Assembly (NCBI GenBank): GCA_964570795.1 | Contig: CAZMYZ010000005.1 | Span: 1-64,000 of the forward strand | Direction of reading: 5' to 3' | Length of the DNA: 64,000 nucleotides | From: Damh-18 sp964570795 | GTDB lineage: Bacteria; Patescibacteriota; Minisyncoccia; Phycocordibacterales; UBA918 | Shown: piece after piece, positions 34,377 through 43,493 of the stretch | Layout: every line of letters starts with the position of its first letter | Numbering within the stretch: the first letter of the stretch is position 1 | Made by a program: the position numbers and the translations under genes | Notes under the pieces: model-generated | What the model saw: the letters and a program-made list of their open reading frames with translations, nothing else | Databases searched by the model: none | Told to the model about the DNA's origin: nothing

Positions 34377-35923
34377 GTACTCATTTCTGACATAATTTGC
34401 TGTATTTGACGTAGGTTTTTGGGGAAATAATTCATCATAATTGGCGACATTAGTTGCTCAATAGGACTATAATCATCAGTAAGTATGATAGAAGAGGAAT
34501 CATTTATTGATTTGCGAGAAGTAACCGTACGCGCGAGTAAAGTATATCCATCACGTCCAAGTCTCTTCACGAGTTCTTTTTCCGTGAGGATATTATCCCC
34601 ATTTATGCCCACCAAAACTATATTTTGAACTGCCGTAGGTCCCTGTCCAAACGAAAAGACATAGTAATTTGGGAATGTTTTTTTAAAAGTATTTGTGATA
34701 CTTTCAGTAAGATGAGCACCATCACCATCAATAGAGCCTATAAAATTGATTGCGTAGATACCATTTTTATTGAGTCTTTCTCGCACCTGGGTATTCCATT
34801 CGGTGGTGAGGAGATACCAAGGAACAGAAATGTATGAATTATAGGTATCTCCAAAAATAACATCGTAGGTATTGGAGTCTTTTTGTATGAAAAGTTTTGC
34901 ATCGGTAATCTCAGTATGTATTGGATATTGTTCTAAATTAAAAAATTCATTACCAATTGATATCATTTCAGGATCAGTTTCAATCACCGTAATATGTGCG
35001 TCGGGATAGTGCTCACTAAAATGCTTAGGTAGTGTATACGCACCAGCGCCAAGCACAAGGATATCGTTAATTTCATCTTTGATGTACGAAAAAACCGGTT
35101 GCATATCGGTATAGGTAAGCGTATTTGGATGATTTGAGTCGACACTATGTATATCTAAATCTAAAAGTAAAATTCTCGATTCCCCGAGCGTTGGGAGGTA
35201 TGTATCTATTACCTTAGCACTGTAATAATCAGTTTCTTTCTCAAAGAGAACATTTTTTTGTAAAGGAGGTTTTGTAACATAAAAAAGTGCTATGGTACTT
35301 AGTAGAGTAACTATAAATATGAGTAATAATAACGTGTCTGAGAATACATAGGTAATACCCAATAGGAATAATATACCTGAAACGAGCCATATGGTCTCAG
35401 TGCTCCCAATTACTGATATTAAAAAGAATCCTGTAAGAAACACACCAAGCATACTCCCAACTGACCATGCGGCAGACAATGTGCCGTATTTTGTCCCTAT
35501 AGTTGAGAATGTATCAGTATATTTTTTTAAAAGCAAAGGTTGTATGGTGCCAATTGCACACGCAGGAATAAAAAAAAGATAGCATGACAAAAGCAAATTA
35601 AGAACAAGTATCGAATTTGATGCATTAGTTATAAAGTCAGTACATTCAGCAAACTTAGGAATGAGTGCAATAAATAGTGATGAACTAAGTAATGCTATAG
35701 GGAGAGGCCTATTGCCCTCTATTGTGTCGGCAATTTTTCCACCAATCCAGCCACCAATAGCGAGACCAAGAAGGGTTAAACCAATGACTGATGTCCACGT
35801 AAAGACCGAGGCTCCTAATATAGGAGCAACAATACGTGAAGAAATCAATTCAACCACCATGATTGAAAAGCCTGCTAAAAATGAATTCACAACGTAAAAA
35901 TTCTCCCTATTCAGAAATTGCAT
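34373..35923 (-). CDS. Membrane protein with a spermidine-synthase-like domain
   Basis: The product (516 aa) has an N-terminal half with about seven or eight hydrophobic segments, including GFSIMVVELISSRIVAPILGASVFTW compressed to the family pattern of fused transporter/spermidine synthases. The C-terminal half has a Rossmann methyltransferase-like domain: DILVLGAGAYTLP, VIETDPEMI, and DVIFGDTYNSYISVP. The aminopropyltransferase role of such fusions is unproven, and the substrate is unknown. It is coupled to rsmA by a 4-bp overlap. Confidence 0.75.
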   Translation of the reverse strand: MQFLNRENFYVVNSFLAGFSIMVVELISSRIVAPILGASVFTWTSVIGLTLLGLAIGGWIGGKIADTIEGNRPLPIALLSSSLFIALIPKFAECTDFITNASNSILVLNLLLSCYLFFIPACAIGTIQPLLLKKYTDTFSTIGTKYGTLSAAWSVGSMLGVFLTGFFLISVIGSTETIWLVSGILFLLGITYVFSDTLLLLIFIVTLLSTIALFYVTKPPLQKNVLFEKETDYYSAKVIDTYLPTLGESRILLLDLDIHSVDSNHPNTLTYTDMQPVFSYIKDEINDILVLGAGAYTLPKHFSEHYPDAHITVIETDPEMISIGNEFFNLEQYPIHTEITDAKLFIQKDSNTYDVIFGDTYNSYISVPWYLLTTEWNTQVRERLNKNGIYAINFIGSIDGDGAHLTESITNTFKKTFPNYYVFSFGQGPTAVQNIVLVGINGDNILTEKELVKRLGRDGYTLLARTVTSRKSINDSSSIILTDDYSPIEQLMSPIMMNYFPKNLRQIQQIMSEMST

Positions 35924-35953
35924 ATGCTACAAAAGTTCAGGACAGTATAGCAA

Positions 35954-37888
35954 CTAATCCAGATAAATAGTACGCTCAAAGCCGGATTCGGCGGGGTTTT
36001 TGCTTTCGAGAAGCTCGCTTCTAATGTCGCGGAGGAAAGAAGAGGGCACATTTACCCGCTGTGTCCCAAAAATGGTACGAATATGCGCGTACGAGAGAAA
36101 TACTTTCTTTTTTGCACGTGTGAGCGCTACGTAGAAGAGTCGTCGCTCTTCCTCTTCATCAATTCCTTCGTCACCAAGTCGTTCATGGGGGAAGAGTCCT
36201 TCCTCGAGCCCTGTAATAAAGATGTACGGGAACTCAAGCCCTTTTGAGGAATGGATGGTCATCAGACGCACAGCGTCGAGTTCTTCCTTTTCTTTCATCT
36301 CATCCTGGTCGCTTCCAAGCGCTGAGTCTTCAAGGAGGTGCTCGATAGCCTCTTCGGGCCCATATTCCTGATACTTGGTGCCGAGAGTTACGAGTTCGCG
36401 TACGTTTTCAAGGCGTTCAAGCCCCTCTTCTCCACCCGTTTTGTACTCAGCCTCCATGCCAGTATGCTTCATAATGAAGGCGAGGGTCTCATGGACAGGG
36501 TGCTCCTTCGCGTAGGTGGCGATTTCTTCCACCATGCGATAAAACGCATCGACTTTCTCTCCCGTTTTCCCGGGAAGTTCAGCACGCTTCCCTTCCACGA
36601 TTTTCATAAGCGTTACTTTACCAATACCACGCGGTGGCGTATTGATGATACGTACCAAGTCTGCATTACTGTCGGGGTTGAGTGCAAAGCGGAGAAACGA
36701 AAGTACGTCCTTTACTTCTTTACGTTCAAAGAATTTTGTACCAAGCATCTGGTATGGTACATCGTAATTGATAAATGCTTCTTCAAGTGCGCGTGATTGG
36801 AAATTGGTGCGGAAGAGAATGGCAATTTCAGAAGGAAATACACCATTTTTTATCAAATCTTTTGCAGTGAGCGCGACATACTCAGCCTCTTCTTGGCCAC
36901 CCATAGCTGCATAGAGTGAGATGAGTTCACCCTCATGATTTTTGGTAAATACTTTCTTTTGTGGGCGATTTACATTCTTTTCAATGATATCGTTCGAGGC
37001 GGTGATGATGGTTTGCGTGGAGCGATAGTTTTCCTCGAGCATAATAATTTTTGCATTGGGAAAATGTCGCTCGAACTGCAAAATGTTTTTGATGTCAGCA
37101 CCACGCCATGAGTAGATGTTTTGGTCGACATCCCCCACTACACAGAGGTTTGCTCTCTCCCCCACAATAAGCCGCGCTATTTCATACTGTACACGGTTGG
37201 TGTCCTGATACTCGTCGATATGGACGTAGGTAAAGCGCCTTCGATATTCTTCGAGAATTGGCGGATGACTCTTCAGCATAGAGAGTGTCTTTGCAAGAAG
37301 GTCATCAAAATCAAGTGCATGATTTTCTTTTAAAATTGCTTCATAGTGTATCCATACATCAGCGGTCACTCGCTCAGGATAGGTACGCGCCTCCGCTTTA
37401 AAGTCTGTCTGGCTCACGGCATCTCCCTTTGCGCGCGAAATCATCGAGAGGATTTTGCGTGGTTCAAATTGCTTCGGGTCTTGCCCTGCGCGCTCCATAG
37501 CCTTCTTTATAGCGCTTGTAGAGTCACTTCTATCATAAATCACAAACTGTTTACGCAAACCAAAAACCTCATGATGCTCTCGGAGCATACGCACACCAAG
37601 TGCATGGAAGGTGGTCACCAAAGGCACGCCACTTTCAGTCGCTCGCTCCCCTCCTTGGTGTGTATGAATCAAATCCATCACACGCTCGCGCATTTCTTTT
37701 GCGGCTTTGTTGGTAAATGTCACTGCCAAAATACGCTCTGGTGGTACACCCTGCAGGATAAGATTGATAATCCGGTGAGTAATTACGCGGGTTTTTCCTG
37801 ATCCTGCCCCCGCGAGTACAAGCAGAGGTCCTTCAGTTGTTATTACCGCATTTCGTTGTGCGTCATTGAGTCCATCAAGGTGATCCAT
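35954..37888 (-). CDS. pcrA: ATP-dependent DNA helicase, UvrD/PcrA/Rep family
   Basis: This 644-aa SF1A helicase has LNDAQRNAV (Q motif), motif I AGAGSGKTRV, motif II HIDEYQDTN, motif III VGDVDQNIYSWRGA, motif IV EENYRST, motif V TIHSSKGLEFP and motif VI YVALTRAKK. It unwinds DNA in excision repair and in removing recombinase filaments. The C-terminal tail after motif VI is short. The intergenic region before the start lacks a recognisable operator. Confidence 0.92.
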   Translation of the reverse strand: MDHLDGLNDAQRNAVITTEGPLLVLAGAGSGKTRVITHRIINLILQGVPPERILAVTFTNKAAKEMRERVMDLIHTHQGGERATESGVPLVTTFHALGVRMLREHHEVFGLRKQFVIYDRSDSTSAIKKAMERAGQDPKQFEPRKILSMISRAKGDAVSQTDFKAEARTYPERVTADVWIHYEAILKENHALDFDDLLAKTLSMLKSHPPILEEYRRRFTYVHIDEYQDTNRVQYEIARLIVGERANLCVVGDVDQNIYSWRGADIKNILQFERHFPNAKIIMLEENYRSTQTIITASNDIIEKNVNRPQKKVFTKNHEGELISLYAAMGGQEEAEYVALTAKDLIKNGVFPSEIAILFRTNFQSRALEEAFINYDVPYQMLGTKFFERKEVKDVLSFLRFALNPDSNADLVRIINTPPRGIGKVTLMKIVEGKRAELPGKTGEKVDAFYRMVEEIATYAKEHPVHETLAFIMKHTGMEAEYKTGGEEGLERLENVRELVTLGTKYQEYGPEEAIEHLLEDSALGSDQDEMKEKEELDAVRLMTIHSSKGLEFPYIFITGLEEGLFPHERLGDEGIDEEEERRLFYVALTRAKKKVFLSYAHIRTIFGTQRVNVPSSFLRDIRSELLESKNPAESGFERTIYLD

Positions 37889-38267
37889 ATATCAAAAAAA
37901 GTGAATGTGGCATCAACTATAGCATGCGATGCTCTCGCGCTCATTTTGGGGATAAGAAAAAACATTAAAAAATTAGACCATAAAAAAATGATACCGCAAT
38001 ACCTTAAATACCCCTATTTTAAGCGTCAGAAACACCACTCCCACTGGGCTGTGGAAAAGACCTTTTTGCAAGGTTGACCCTCCCTCCTACTCCGCTATCA
38101 TGTAACCGTATCTCTTGTGGGTACTGCACGGAGCGCCTTCCAAAGTTCGCTCTTTTTGTTTCAGAAATTACCGTAGTGGTTTACAGGCGGAGAGTCCATA
38201 ACAATCGCTTATAACACATTTCTCACACGATTCTCGTTCTGGGTACAAAGTATCCCTTAAAGGACAG
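37889..38267. other. 379-bp intergenic region between divergent genes
   Basis: No ORF of note. It must hold the promoters of the helicase gene (minus) and the M23 peptidase gene (plus). I see a short inverted repeat GAGCG/CGCTC near 38132-38154 and the string TTAAAGGACAG at 38255-38265, which provides a ribosome-binding site for the peptidase gene. Nothing else is recognisable. Confidence 0.6.
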
Positions 38268-39302
38268 ATGACATATATACATACCTACCAACTCGCGTTT
38301 GAGTTTGGTCTTTTGGTACTCGCTGTCGTAATTCCGTTCTCGGTACATGCGGGCGTTTTTTCTGCATTTTTTGATACGGTATCTGCAGAAACAAAAGAGC
38401 CTGTGGTCTATGCCCAAAATCAAAATGCTCAGGTAATGCCCCTTCTCCGTGCTGCACTCAATACCGACCCAAACCCTGCAAAGGGTGGTGGTGATATTCT
38501 TGTTGAAGACGGAGCTCTCGTTCCAGATGGAGATATCGACGGCAAAGATAAGACCGTGAATGTTCAGACAATGAATGGTGAGATCAGTCTTTATGTGGTG
38601 CGTGAAGGCGACACCCTTTCACAGATTGCAGAGATGTTTGATGTAAGTGCGAAGACTATTTTGTGGGCAAACGATATTTCAAGTCCAAGCAAAATCCGCC
38701 CTGGTGATTCCCTCATTATTCTCCCTATTACGGGTATCCGCCATATTGTGAAAAAAGGTGACACCCTCGCCTCAATTGCAAAGAAGTATGAAGGAGATAT
38801 CGACGACATTCTTGCATACAACCAACTTGCTTCCGCAGAGGATGTGAGCGTGGGCGACACCGTGGTGGTGCCGGGTGGTGTCATGGTACAGCCAACCCCC
38901 ACAAAGGCTGCAACCCCATCTCGCACAAAGGGAACCACCGTTGCAACCGGTAGTGGTAGCGCTGGATACTCACACCCACTTCCGGGAGCAGTACGTACAC
39001 AAGGACTACATGGATATAACGGCGTAGACTATGGTGCACCAGCAGGTACTCCTATCTATGCGGCCGCTGCTGGTGAGGTGATTGTTTCAAAGAGTTCTGG
39101 CTACAACGGCGGGTACGGACTCTATGTGGTAATCAAGCACCCAAATGGCACGCAGACACTCTATGCACACAATACACGCAATGCAGTAGCAGTAGGTGAA
39201 AGTGTCAGTGCAGGACAAGTAATTGGCTATGTAGGTTCTACAGGGCGTTCGACGGGGAATCACCTTCACTTTGAGGTTCGAGGAGCGCGAAATCCATTCT
39301 AG
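38268..39302 (+). CDS. LysM-M23 family murein endopeptidase
   Basis: The product (344 aa) has a signal/anchor segment (about 8-27) and two LysM domains (about 108-152 and 157-202; REGDTLSQIAEMF and KKGDTLASIAKKY). After a Thr/Pro/Ser-rich linker comes an M23 peptidase domain with the zinc motif region LHGYNGVDYGAPAGTPIYA and the final HLHFEV. It should bind and cut peptidoglycan outside the cell. AAAGGA precedes the ATG. An X-type stem-loop element starts right after its TAG stop. Confidence 0.9.
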   Translation: MTYIHTYQLAFEFGLLVLAVVIPFSVHAGVFSAFFDTVSAETKEPVVYAQNQNAQVMPLLRAALNTDPNPAKGGGDILVEDGALVPDGDIDGKDKTVNVQTMNGEISLYVVREGDTLSQIAEMFDVSAKTILWANDISSPSKIRPGDSLIILPITGIRHIVKKGDTLASIAKKYEGDIDDILAYNQLASAEDVSVGDTVVVPGGVMVQPTPTKAATPSRTKGTTVATGSGSAGYSHPLPGAVRTQGLHGYNGVDYGAPAGTPIYAAAAGEVIVSKSSGYNGGYGLYVVIKHPNGTQTLYAHNTRNAVAVGESVSAGQVIGYVGSTGRSTGNHLHFEVRGARNPF

Positions 39303-39303
39303 A

Positions 39304-39427
39304 CACAACCTCTGTTTTTGGAGTACTCCGTTGTCGCTTCGCTCGTTTGCTCCCGCACAGTACATTTGTACAGTTTGGTCGCAAGCCTCGCTCACTCCTA
39401 GGATTACTCTCAAAAACAAAGGTTGTG
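39304..39427. repeat. X element copy 4 (diverged): stem-loop after the M23 gene
   Basis: Outer arms at 39304-39325 and 39404-39427 pair over about 20 bp with one bulge. Read on the minus strand, the core contains GAGCGAGGC, a hairpin GTAC-AAAT-GTAC and CGACAACGGAG, in the same order as ACGAGGC, CGTAC/GTACG and ACAACGAAG in the copy at 12204. The middle differs strongly, so membership of the same family is likely but less certain. Confidence 0.6.
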
Positions 39428-39450
39428 ATGAAAGTATGTGGTTATCGACT

Positions 39451-39493
39451 AAATAGCAAAACCCCGACGCGGAGCGTCGGGGTTTTGCTATTT
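39451..39493. terminator. Bidirectional terminator between the M23 gene and comM
   Basis: Perfect 20-bp arms (39451-39470 and 39474-39493) with a 3-nt loop and A/T-rich flanks. The two genes converge here. Confidence 0.85.
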
Positions 39494-39500
39494 CAACATC

Positions 39501-41027
39501 CTACATCTTTGTTCTAAAACTGAGTGCTTCGAGGATGTGGGCTTCAGTGATGTCGTTACTATCTTCGAGGTCAGCGATTGTCCGCGAGACTTTAATAAGG
39601 CGGTGGTAACTGCGTGGGGAGAGATTGAGTTTTTCAGCGGAGTGTTTGAGGAGGTTGCGACATTCTGTAGAAATATCTATACATGCATCAAGGTCGCGTG
39701 CACTCATTTCTCCGTTGGTCTGAATACCAATCCCCTTAAAACGTACATACTGACGCTCACGTGCACGGGAGATTTTTTCCCGCGCGTGGTCGGTTTCACT
39801 CCGAGCCCCATCGGGGCTCGGAGCCCTCTTTTCCGTGAGTGTCTCATAATCAATGTGTGGTACTTGGAGCCACAAATCAATACGGTCGAGAATAGGTCCT
39901 GAGATTTTGTGCTTATATGTTTCCATCATCTGGTGTGTGTAGTCGCCCTGCTCGTCACCTCCACGTGTGGGATTCATTGCAGCAATCAAAATAAAATCAG
40001 CAGGAAAGAGGGCATTTGAATGAATGCGTGAAATGGAAACGACCCTATCTTCAAGTGGTTGACGAAGAGCATCAATGGCACGCCGTTCAAACTCGGGAAA
40101 CTCATCAAGGAACAGTACACCTTTGTGTGCAAGGGTCACTTCGCCGGGGCGTGGGTAGGTGCCGCCACCTACAAGTGCCGTGTATGACGCGGTGTGATGC
40201 GGTGCCCGAAAAGGCGGTCGCAGTGAGATACCCTCGCCTGTGCCTGCGACGGAGTGAATCGACGTTACCTCAAGTGCCTCGTCGAGGGTGAGTGCGGGGA
40301 GTATCCCCTGGAAGGCACGGGCGAGCATCGTCTTTCCGGTGCCTGGAGGGCCTACCATAATCACATTGTGTCTCCCTGCGGCCGCAATCATAAGACCACG
40401 CTTCGCAGACTCTTGCCCTCGTATGTCTTCGAGTGCAACCGTGCCCTCGCTCCAGAGTGTTTCAATTTGGGTGAGTGGTGCTTCTTCGATGTGTATGTGG
40501 TCGTCACGTGTTGTGTCGATATGCATAAGTACGTCACGCAGGGTGTGTGCGGGAGTGATACGAATGTCAGGAATGAGTGCGGCCTCGGCTGCATTTTCAA
40601 AAGGGACAATTACTTCAGTGAAATGCATTGCTTTGGCTTTGCGTACAATGGGAAGTACGCCGCGTGCAGGGCGGAGAGTGCCGTCGAGAGAAAGTTCTCC
40701 AATGCAAATACACTTCGACATATCAGCAGTCACCTCTTCTGCAGCAATGAGATATGAGAGTGCCATAGGAAGATCAAAGAGTGGACCTTCTTTTTTTAAA
40801 TCTGCAGGTGCGAGCGAAATAACCACTTTGTGATTTTCACTTTTTGGTGCTGTGAGACCAGAATTCTTAATAGCACTATTTACACGGTCGCGTGCCTCCT
40901 CCACTGCTTTCCCAGGGAGCCCGACAATTGAAAACGCAAACAGACCTCGTGAGAGGTCTGTTTCGATAGTGACGATGTCAGCACTCGTGAGTGAAGGTTG
41001 TGCTGAGAAAACACGAGCGACTGCCAT
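39501..41027 (-). CDS. comM: ComM/YifB-family Mg-chelatase-like AAA+ ATPase
   Basis: The product (508 aa) starts MAVARVFSAQ and has the N-terminal Lon-protease-like fold of the family (FSIVGLPGKAVEEARDRVNSA, SLAPADLKKEGPLFDLP). The AAA+ core has Walker A VGPPGTGKTMLA and Walker B GVLFLDEFPEF. ComM is a helicase that helps integrate DNA taken up in natural transformation. The pilB gene at 9141 could belong to the same uptake pathway. It follows the DksA-like gene by 10 bp. Confidence 0.93.
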   Translation of the reverse strand: MAVARVFSAQPSLTSADIVTIETDLSRGLFAFSIVGLPGKAVEEARDRVNSAIKNSGLTAPKSENHKVVISLAPADLKKEGPLFDLPMALSYLIAAEEVTADMSKCICIGELSLDGTLRPARGVLPIVRKAKAMHFTEVIVPFENAAEAALIPDIRITPAHTLRDVLMHIDTTRDDHIHIEEAPLTQIETLWSEGTVALEDIRGQESAKRGLMIAAAGRHNVIMVGPPGTGKTMLARAFQGILPALTLDEALEVTSIHSVAGTGEGISLRPPFRAPHHTASYTALVGGGTYPRPGEVTLAHKGVLFLDEFPEFERRAIDALRQPLEDRVVSISRIHSNALFPADFILIAAMNPTRGGDEQGDYTHQMMETYKHKISGPILDRIDLWLQVPHIDYETLTEKRAPSPDGARSETDHAREKISRARERQYVRFKGIGIQTNGEMSARDLDACIDISTECRNLLKHSAEKLNLSPRSYHRLIKVSRTIADLEDSNDITEAHILEALSFRTKM

Positions 41028-41036
41028 AGTGGAAAA

Positions 41037-41414
41037 TTATGCAGCGATTTGCGATTCGTCTTCGAGATGTGTCATACAAGTGCGTGCAGTAGGGCTGACC
41101 ATAAGACGCTTCTCTTCGATGGGTGCCTGACAAATTTCGCAGATACCAAATGTTCCTGCTTCGATGCGCGCAAGGGCTCCCTTAATGCCGTTGTACCTCG
41201 CTTCGAGTGTTGCCACAATGCCACTTCGCTCATTCCATGCCTCGACATTGTCAGCGGCAAGATTGAGGTCGGGTTCTTCCGCATCAAGTTCTTCGGGCAC
41301 TGCAATCCAATCACTGGGGTTTTCAGGATTATGAATACCTACAGTGGTGAGTTCGTTTGTTATATCGACGAGCATCGCTTCAAGGCGTGCTCGGTATTCT
41401 TGTGGTGCTTGCAT
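41037..41414 (-). CDS. DksA/TraR-family zinc-finger protein
   Basis: The product (125 aa) has a helical N-terminal part and the C-terminal finger FGICEICQAPIEEKRL followed by TARTCMTH. The last ligand appears as Cys-x2-His rather than Cys-x2-Cys. Such proteins enter the RNA polymerase secondary channel and modulate initiation. The N-terminal coiled coil is short and its acidic tip is not clear, so a DksA-like action is plausible but unproven. Confidence 0.85.
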   Translation of the reverse strand: MQAPQEYRARLEAMLVDITNELTTVGIHNPENPSDWIAVPEELDAEEPDLNLAADNVEAWNERSGIVATLEARYNGIKGALARIEAGTFGICEICQAPIEEKRLMVSPTARTCMTHLEDESQIAA

Positions 41415-41448
41415 AGATACTAGTATAGCACTTTACGCGTGTGTTCTA

Positions 41449-41571
41449 AGAGCTCATCCACTAACCCTAGATACGAGGCATCGAGGAGTGAAAACGTGAG
41501 ACGTACTAAACGTACGATGAATGTTTGAACGACGAAGATAACAAAGTAGATAGGGTTAGTGGGTAGGCTCT
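41449..41571. repeat. X element copy 2: stem-loop with conserved core
   Basis: Outer arms 41449-41469 and 41551-41571 pair over 20 of 21 positions if two G-U pairs count, and include the TAG stop of the gene at 41570. The core matches copy 1 closely: GATACGAGGC at the start, the helix AAACG/TGTTT (41492-41496, 41522-41526), the hairpin CGTAC/GTACG (41502-41516) and ATAACAAAGTAG at the end. The arm sequences differ from copy 1 at many positions, yet they still pair. Confidence 0.85.
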
Positions 41572-43405
41572 AAAACTTGCTCACGAGTGCTGCTAGAGCT
41601 TCACCATTTGTGGTGATGATAACCGTGTTTTGATTGATGAAGGAGTATACAAGAATTTCATTTCCTACAGCATCCTTGAGAATACGTGTCGACTTGTTGC
41701 TCGTGACTGCATCAGTAAATGCGCCAGCCTCTCCGGTAGACGTACCAAAAAGTGGTGTGAGGTCAGTACGCATCGTTCCTTCCCATGCGAGAAGTCCTGC
41801 AAAAAGTTCATCAAAATTGTATGAACGAATAATAAGGAAGGGCTCGGGTTTTGTAGCAGTAATCACTCCCATCATACATGCGTCATCAAGACTGTTGATG
41901 AATGCGCGCGGCAAGCCCATTTTAAGTGTTGTAAAGAATTCTTTGCTTGTGGCGGGGCGGAGCAGCTCATTTTCCTGAAGGGTTGGGTATATGTGAATAC
42001 CACCACCCTGAGCACGTTGTGCGTGTGCAGCAAATGTCGTAGCAAATACATCCCGGTCACTGGTGAGCGGAATACCCACCACTTCTCCTAGGGTAAAGAA
42101 TGAAGGAACTGCATAGATGGGTGCAGGCTCCCCCTTGAATACATTAACGTAGACACTTGCAATAATTGCGAGTGTGAAACCGAGGGTAATGATTCCACCA
42201 AAGATAAGCCAGGTAGTCAGAGTGACTTTTGTGCGAGGCGTGTTGCGTGAAACCGTGTTGTTTTTTTGTATTGGTAATGAAAAATGTTTCGCAGTATTGT
42301 CCCCCACGTCATCTTTTGGGAAAGTATGCTTCTCTGTAGAAAGTTGAATGGGACCCACGGTGGATTTTTTCACAGGGAGTGGAGATGTGGGTGCTGCGGG
42401 AACTTGTTCCACAGGTTGCGGGATAGACATGTGCGCAACGATAACTTCATTCTCTGGAGTTTCTATTTTTGTTTCTCGTGCAGTAAGCCATGTAGATGCA
42501 CTGTCGTCCACTGGTGGAACTACTTTTTCAGTCGTTAGTGTTACATTGGGAAGTGGGGGTACGTCAGTTTTTTCCGAGGGCACTGTACTCTCGCGATTGA
42601 AAAGAGGCTTTGCATGATGAGTGACATCGTGTGGAACAACGACGGGGTTCCTTGGTACAACATTTGGAATTGGCATGGAGGCAATTTTCACCACCTCAGT
42701 TTTTTCAATTGGTTGTGCTCCAGGAGGTATAGGATCCTGTGGAACAATACGTTTTGGCGTAGGGACAGGTACATCACTACGGATTTTTTTATTTACTTCA
42801 GGAGCAATCATCGAGGCACGAAGGTCAATTGGTTTATACGCTTGTGGTGCAGTGGTTTTCGGTGTTTCAACTGATTTTGGTTCTTCAGTACCCCATCTGC
42901 TCATGATACTTTTTTTTGCAGGTTGTTTGAGTACGATATCTTGAGTCCCCGCAATACGGGCCAGGTCACTTTTGAAAGTATGGAACTGCTCAAGGACTAC
43001 GTGATGATCGTCTTTTGGAGCGATGGTGGAATGCTTTGCGGCCTCTTGGATAATGTCAGTACGTGTCGATGCTTTTGCTATTGTGGGACCTGCATCTTTT
43101 TTGATAAGGTCTGGAAGCGTACCGACACCTTTTTTAACGGAACCACTCGCATTCCCCCACCACTCACGAAAGGCAGAACCAAGTGAACTTCCAATGGATG
43201 CATGGGTACGTTTCCGGTCGCTGATAATGGTACCTGCTTCTCCCCCGTGTTCACTGGCAAATACTTTCGTGACATCAAATACATCACCATGGTTAGTGAG
43301 GTGTGATTCTTTTCCTTGCGCGGCACCCCCTGTCTTTTCGTTCGTATGGGGGGTATCAAACACAATGCCGAGGTCGTCAGATTTTTTTTGGGTATTGGTA
43401 TCCAT
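41570..43405 (-). CDS. Large single-pass membrane protein with a Pro-rich region, unknown function
   Basis: This 611-aa protein has a long N-terminal region (1-400) that is disordered-looking and rich in Pro, Thr, Lys and Val. A single transmembrane helix follows (about 413-436; LIFGGIITLGFTLAIIASVYV), then an extracellular domain of about 170 residues (SFFTLGEVVGIPLTSDRD..., ILVYSFINQNTVIIT). The topology is typical of CPR surface-associated proteins. I do not recognise the C-terminal domain. It lies downstream of pnp on the same strand after a terminator. Confidence 0.7.
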   Translation of the reverse strand: MDTNTQKKSDDLGIVFDTPHTNEKTGGAAQGKESHLTNHGDVFDVTKVFASEHGGEAGTIISDRKRTHASIGSSLGSAFREWWGNASGSVKKGVGTLPDLIKKDAGPTIAKASTRTDIIQEAAKHSTIAPKDDHHVVLEQFHTFKSDLARIAGTQDIVLKQPAKKSIMSRWGTEEPKSVETPKTTAPQAYKPIDLRASMIAPEVNKKIRSDVPVPTPKRIVPQDPIPPGAQPIEKTEVVKIASMPIPNVVPRNPVVVPHDVTHHAKPLFNRESTVPSEKTDVPPLPNVTLTTEKVVPPVDDSASTWLTARETKIETPENEVIVAHMSIPQPVEQVPAAPTSPLPVKKSTVGPIQLSTEKHTFPKDDVGDNTAKHFSLPIQKNNTVSRNTPRTKVTLTTWLIFGGIITLGFTLAIIASVYVNVFKGEPAPIYAVPSFFTLGEVVGIPLTSDRDVFATTFAAHAQRAQGGGIHIYPTLQENELLRPATSKEFFTTLKMGLPRAFINSLDDACMMGVITATKPEPFLIIRSYNFDELFAGLLAWEGTMRTDLTPLFGTSTGEAGAFTDAVTSNKSTRILKDAVGNEILVYSFINQNTVIITTNGEALAALVSKF

Positions 43406-43448
43406 AATGATGAGAAGGTAATACCACTAGTATCTCACGAATTTGAAA

Positions 43449-43476
43449 AAGCGCGTCCACTCCTGTGGACGCGCTT
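43449..43476 (-). terminator. Terminator after pnp
   Basis: Perfect 12-bp GC-rich arms (43449-43460 and 43465-43476) with loop TCCT, then a T-rich tail on the minus strand. Confidence 0.75.
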
Positions 43477-43493
43477 CTCTTGATGTGTGAAGA

